The position numbers and the translations under genes are program-made. DNA of 64,000 nucleotides from Chitinophagales bacterium 33-2 (GTDB taxonomy: Bacteria; Bacteroidota; Bacteroidia; Chitinophagales; Chitinophagaceae): contig MWYV01000034.1 in the NCBI GenBank assembly GCA_002050435.1, forward strand, positions 1-64,000, given 5' to 3'. The notes beneath the pieces were generated by a model. The model was not told where the DNA came from and did not search any database. It was given only the letters and a program-made list of their open reading frames with translations. Within the stretch, counting starts at the first letter, position 1. Every line of letters starts with the position of its first letter. This document shows positions 63,710-64,000 of the stretch, piece after piece.

Positions 63710-64000
63710 ATGAAAAAAACAATCTTTTACTTTTTCCTTGTAGCATTGATTATTTCCTGCAGCAAAGATAAATTTGAAACCGTACCCCAGTTGAGAGTTG
63801 TTTCAACCAATACCGACATTGTTCCGGTTAATGGTGTTTTAAGAGTGACGCTTGAATTTACTGATAAAGAAGGCGACGTATCCGATTCCATTTTTGTGAT
63901 CAGGCAAAGGTTGAACAAGAAACTGCCCGTTACAAGGCCACCGGTTCCTTATAAAATTCCCCCATATCCTGTAACCACAAAAGGTGAGATACAAGTGGAT
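63710..64000 (+). CDS. Lipoprotein, 3' end outside window
   Basis: The first 97 residues of a lipoprotein: a signal peptide ending in the lipobox ALIISC, then a stretch (LRVVSTNTDIVPVNGVLRVTLEFTDKEGDVSD) that looks like a beta-sandwich domain start. The frame is open to the last base of the window. It is divergent from the LuxE-like gene by 22 bp. The family cannot be fixed from this fragment. Confidence 0.75.
   Translation, partial: MKKTIFYFFLVALIISCSKDKFETVPQLRVVSTNTDIVPVNGVLRVTLEFTDKEGDVSDSIFVIRQRLNKKLPVTRPPVPYKIPPYPVTTKGEIQVD

Noticed and set aside
1..64000. Prophage or integrative element
   Set aside because: No integrase, phage structural genes, attachment repeats or tRNA target were seen.

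Overview
The window reads as a chromosome segment of a Bacteroidota bacterium, most likely a member of the Chitinophagaceae or a close relative. The signs are a SusD-type lipoprotein, DUF5689 lipoproteins, a CarboxypepD_reg-type TonB receptor, a protein with a type IX secretion C-terminal tail, many stand-alone receiver proteins, and general absence of Shine-Dalgarno sites. I saw no rRNA, tRNA, CRISPR array, integrase or intact transposase.

Region 1 (3-7920, +) is one tight run: SusD, a DUF5689 lipoprotein, a calcineurin-type phosphoesterase, an SGNH esterase, a glycerophosphodiester phosphodiesterase, glycerol kinase and glycerol facilitator. It reads as a surface-to-cytoplasm route for scavenging glycerol from phosphodiesters or lipid head groups. 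Region 2 (8024-14281) holds an oligopeptidase B-type peptidase, a sensory-rhodopsin-transducer-family protein overlapping a GH13 enzyme, a decayed flavin-oxidoreductase gene directly behind it, and a porin. Region 3 (14455-18567) has a PAS histidine kinase and an MBOAT plus SGNH-like pair, probably an O-acylation system. Region 4 (18616-23772) has BON/LysM stress proteins divergent from a DinB-DnaE translesion pair.

Region 5 (25166-40040) is rich in storage and stress functions: a DUF2231-Rieske protein, a TreS-maltokinase fusion, an animal-like sphingolipid desaturase, cyanophycinase divergent from cyanophycin synthetase, a KGG stress protein and a fused OtsA-OtsB trehalose synthase. Region 6 (36.6-48 kb) is a patchwork of receiver-only proteins, a CHASE3 histidine kinase, an L,D-transpeptidase, a second desaturase and several small unrecognised proteins, two of them paralogues. 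Region 7 (48038-51697, -) is a metal-uptake-like operon (TonB receptor, MerC-type protein, lipoprotein) with an operator-like palindrome at its head. Region 8 (51894-56362, -) is a three-gene overlapping glycan operon: glycosyltransferase, UDP-galactopyranose mutase, and a glycosidase fused to a dTDP-sugar reductase.

The gene-poor stretches at 24.4-25.0, 51.8, 56.4-59.3 and 61.9-62.3 kb carry dispersed repeats. One family is modular: a 70-bp left block, a 75-bp imperfect palindrome (single or in a 5.5-unit tandem array), and a roughly 420 to 480-bp block whose stems are kept while their loops diverge. The other is an 11-bp-period GTTCAACAACT repeat mixed with 'GGCGCGAAGG' and 'CCACGGAGGCACAAAG' modules. 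The structured repeat, the decayed oxidoreductase and the SusD-GlpKF locus are the most rewarding places to look further. The right end has a type IX cargo protein, a Q/N-rich secreted protein, a LuxE-family protein and the start of a lipoprotein.
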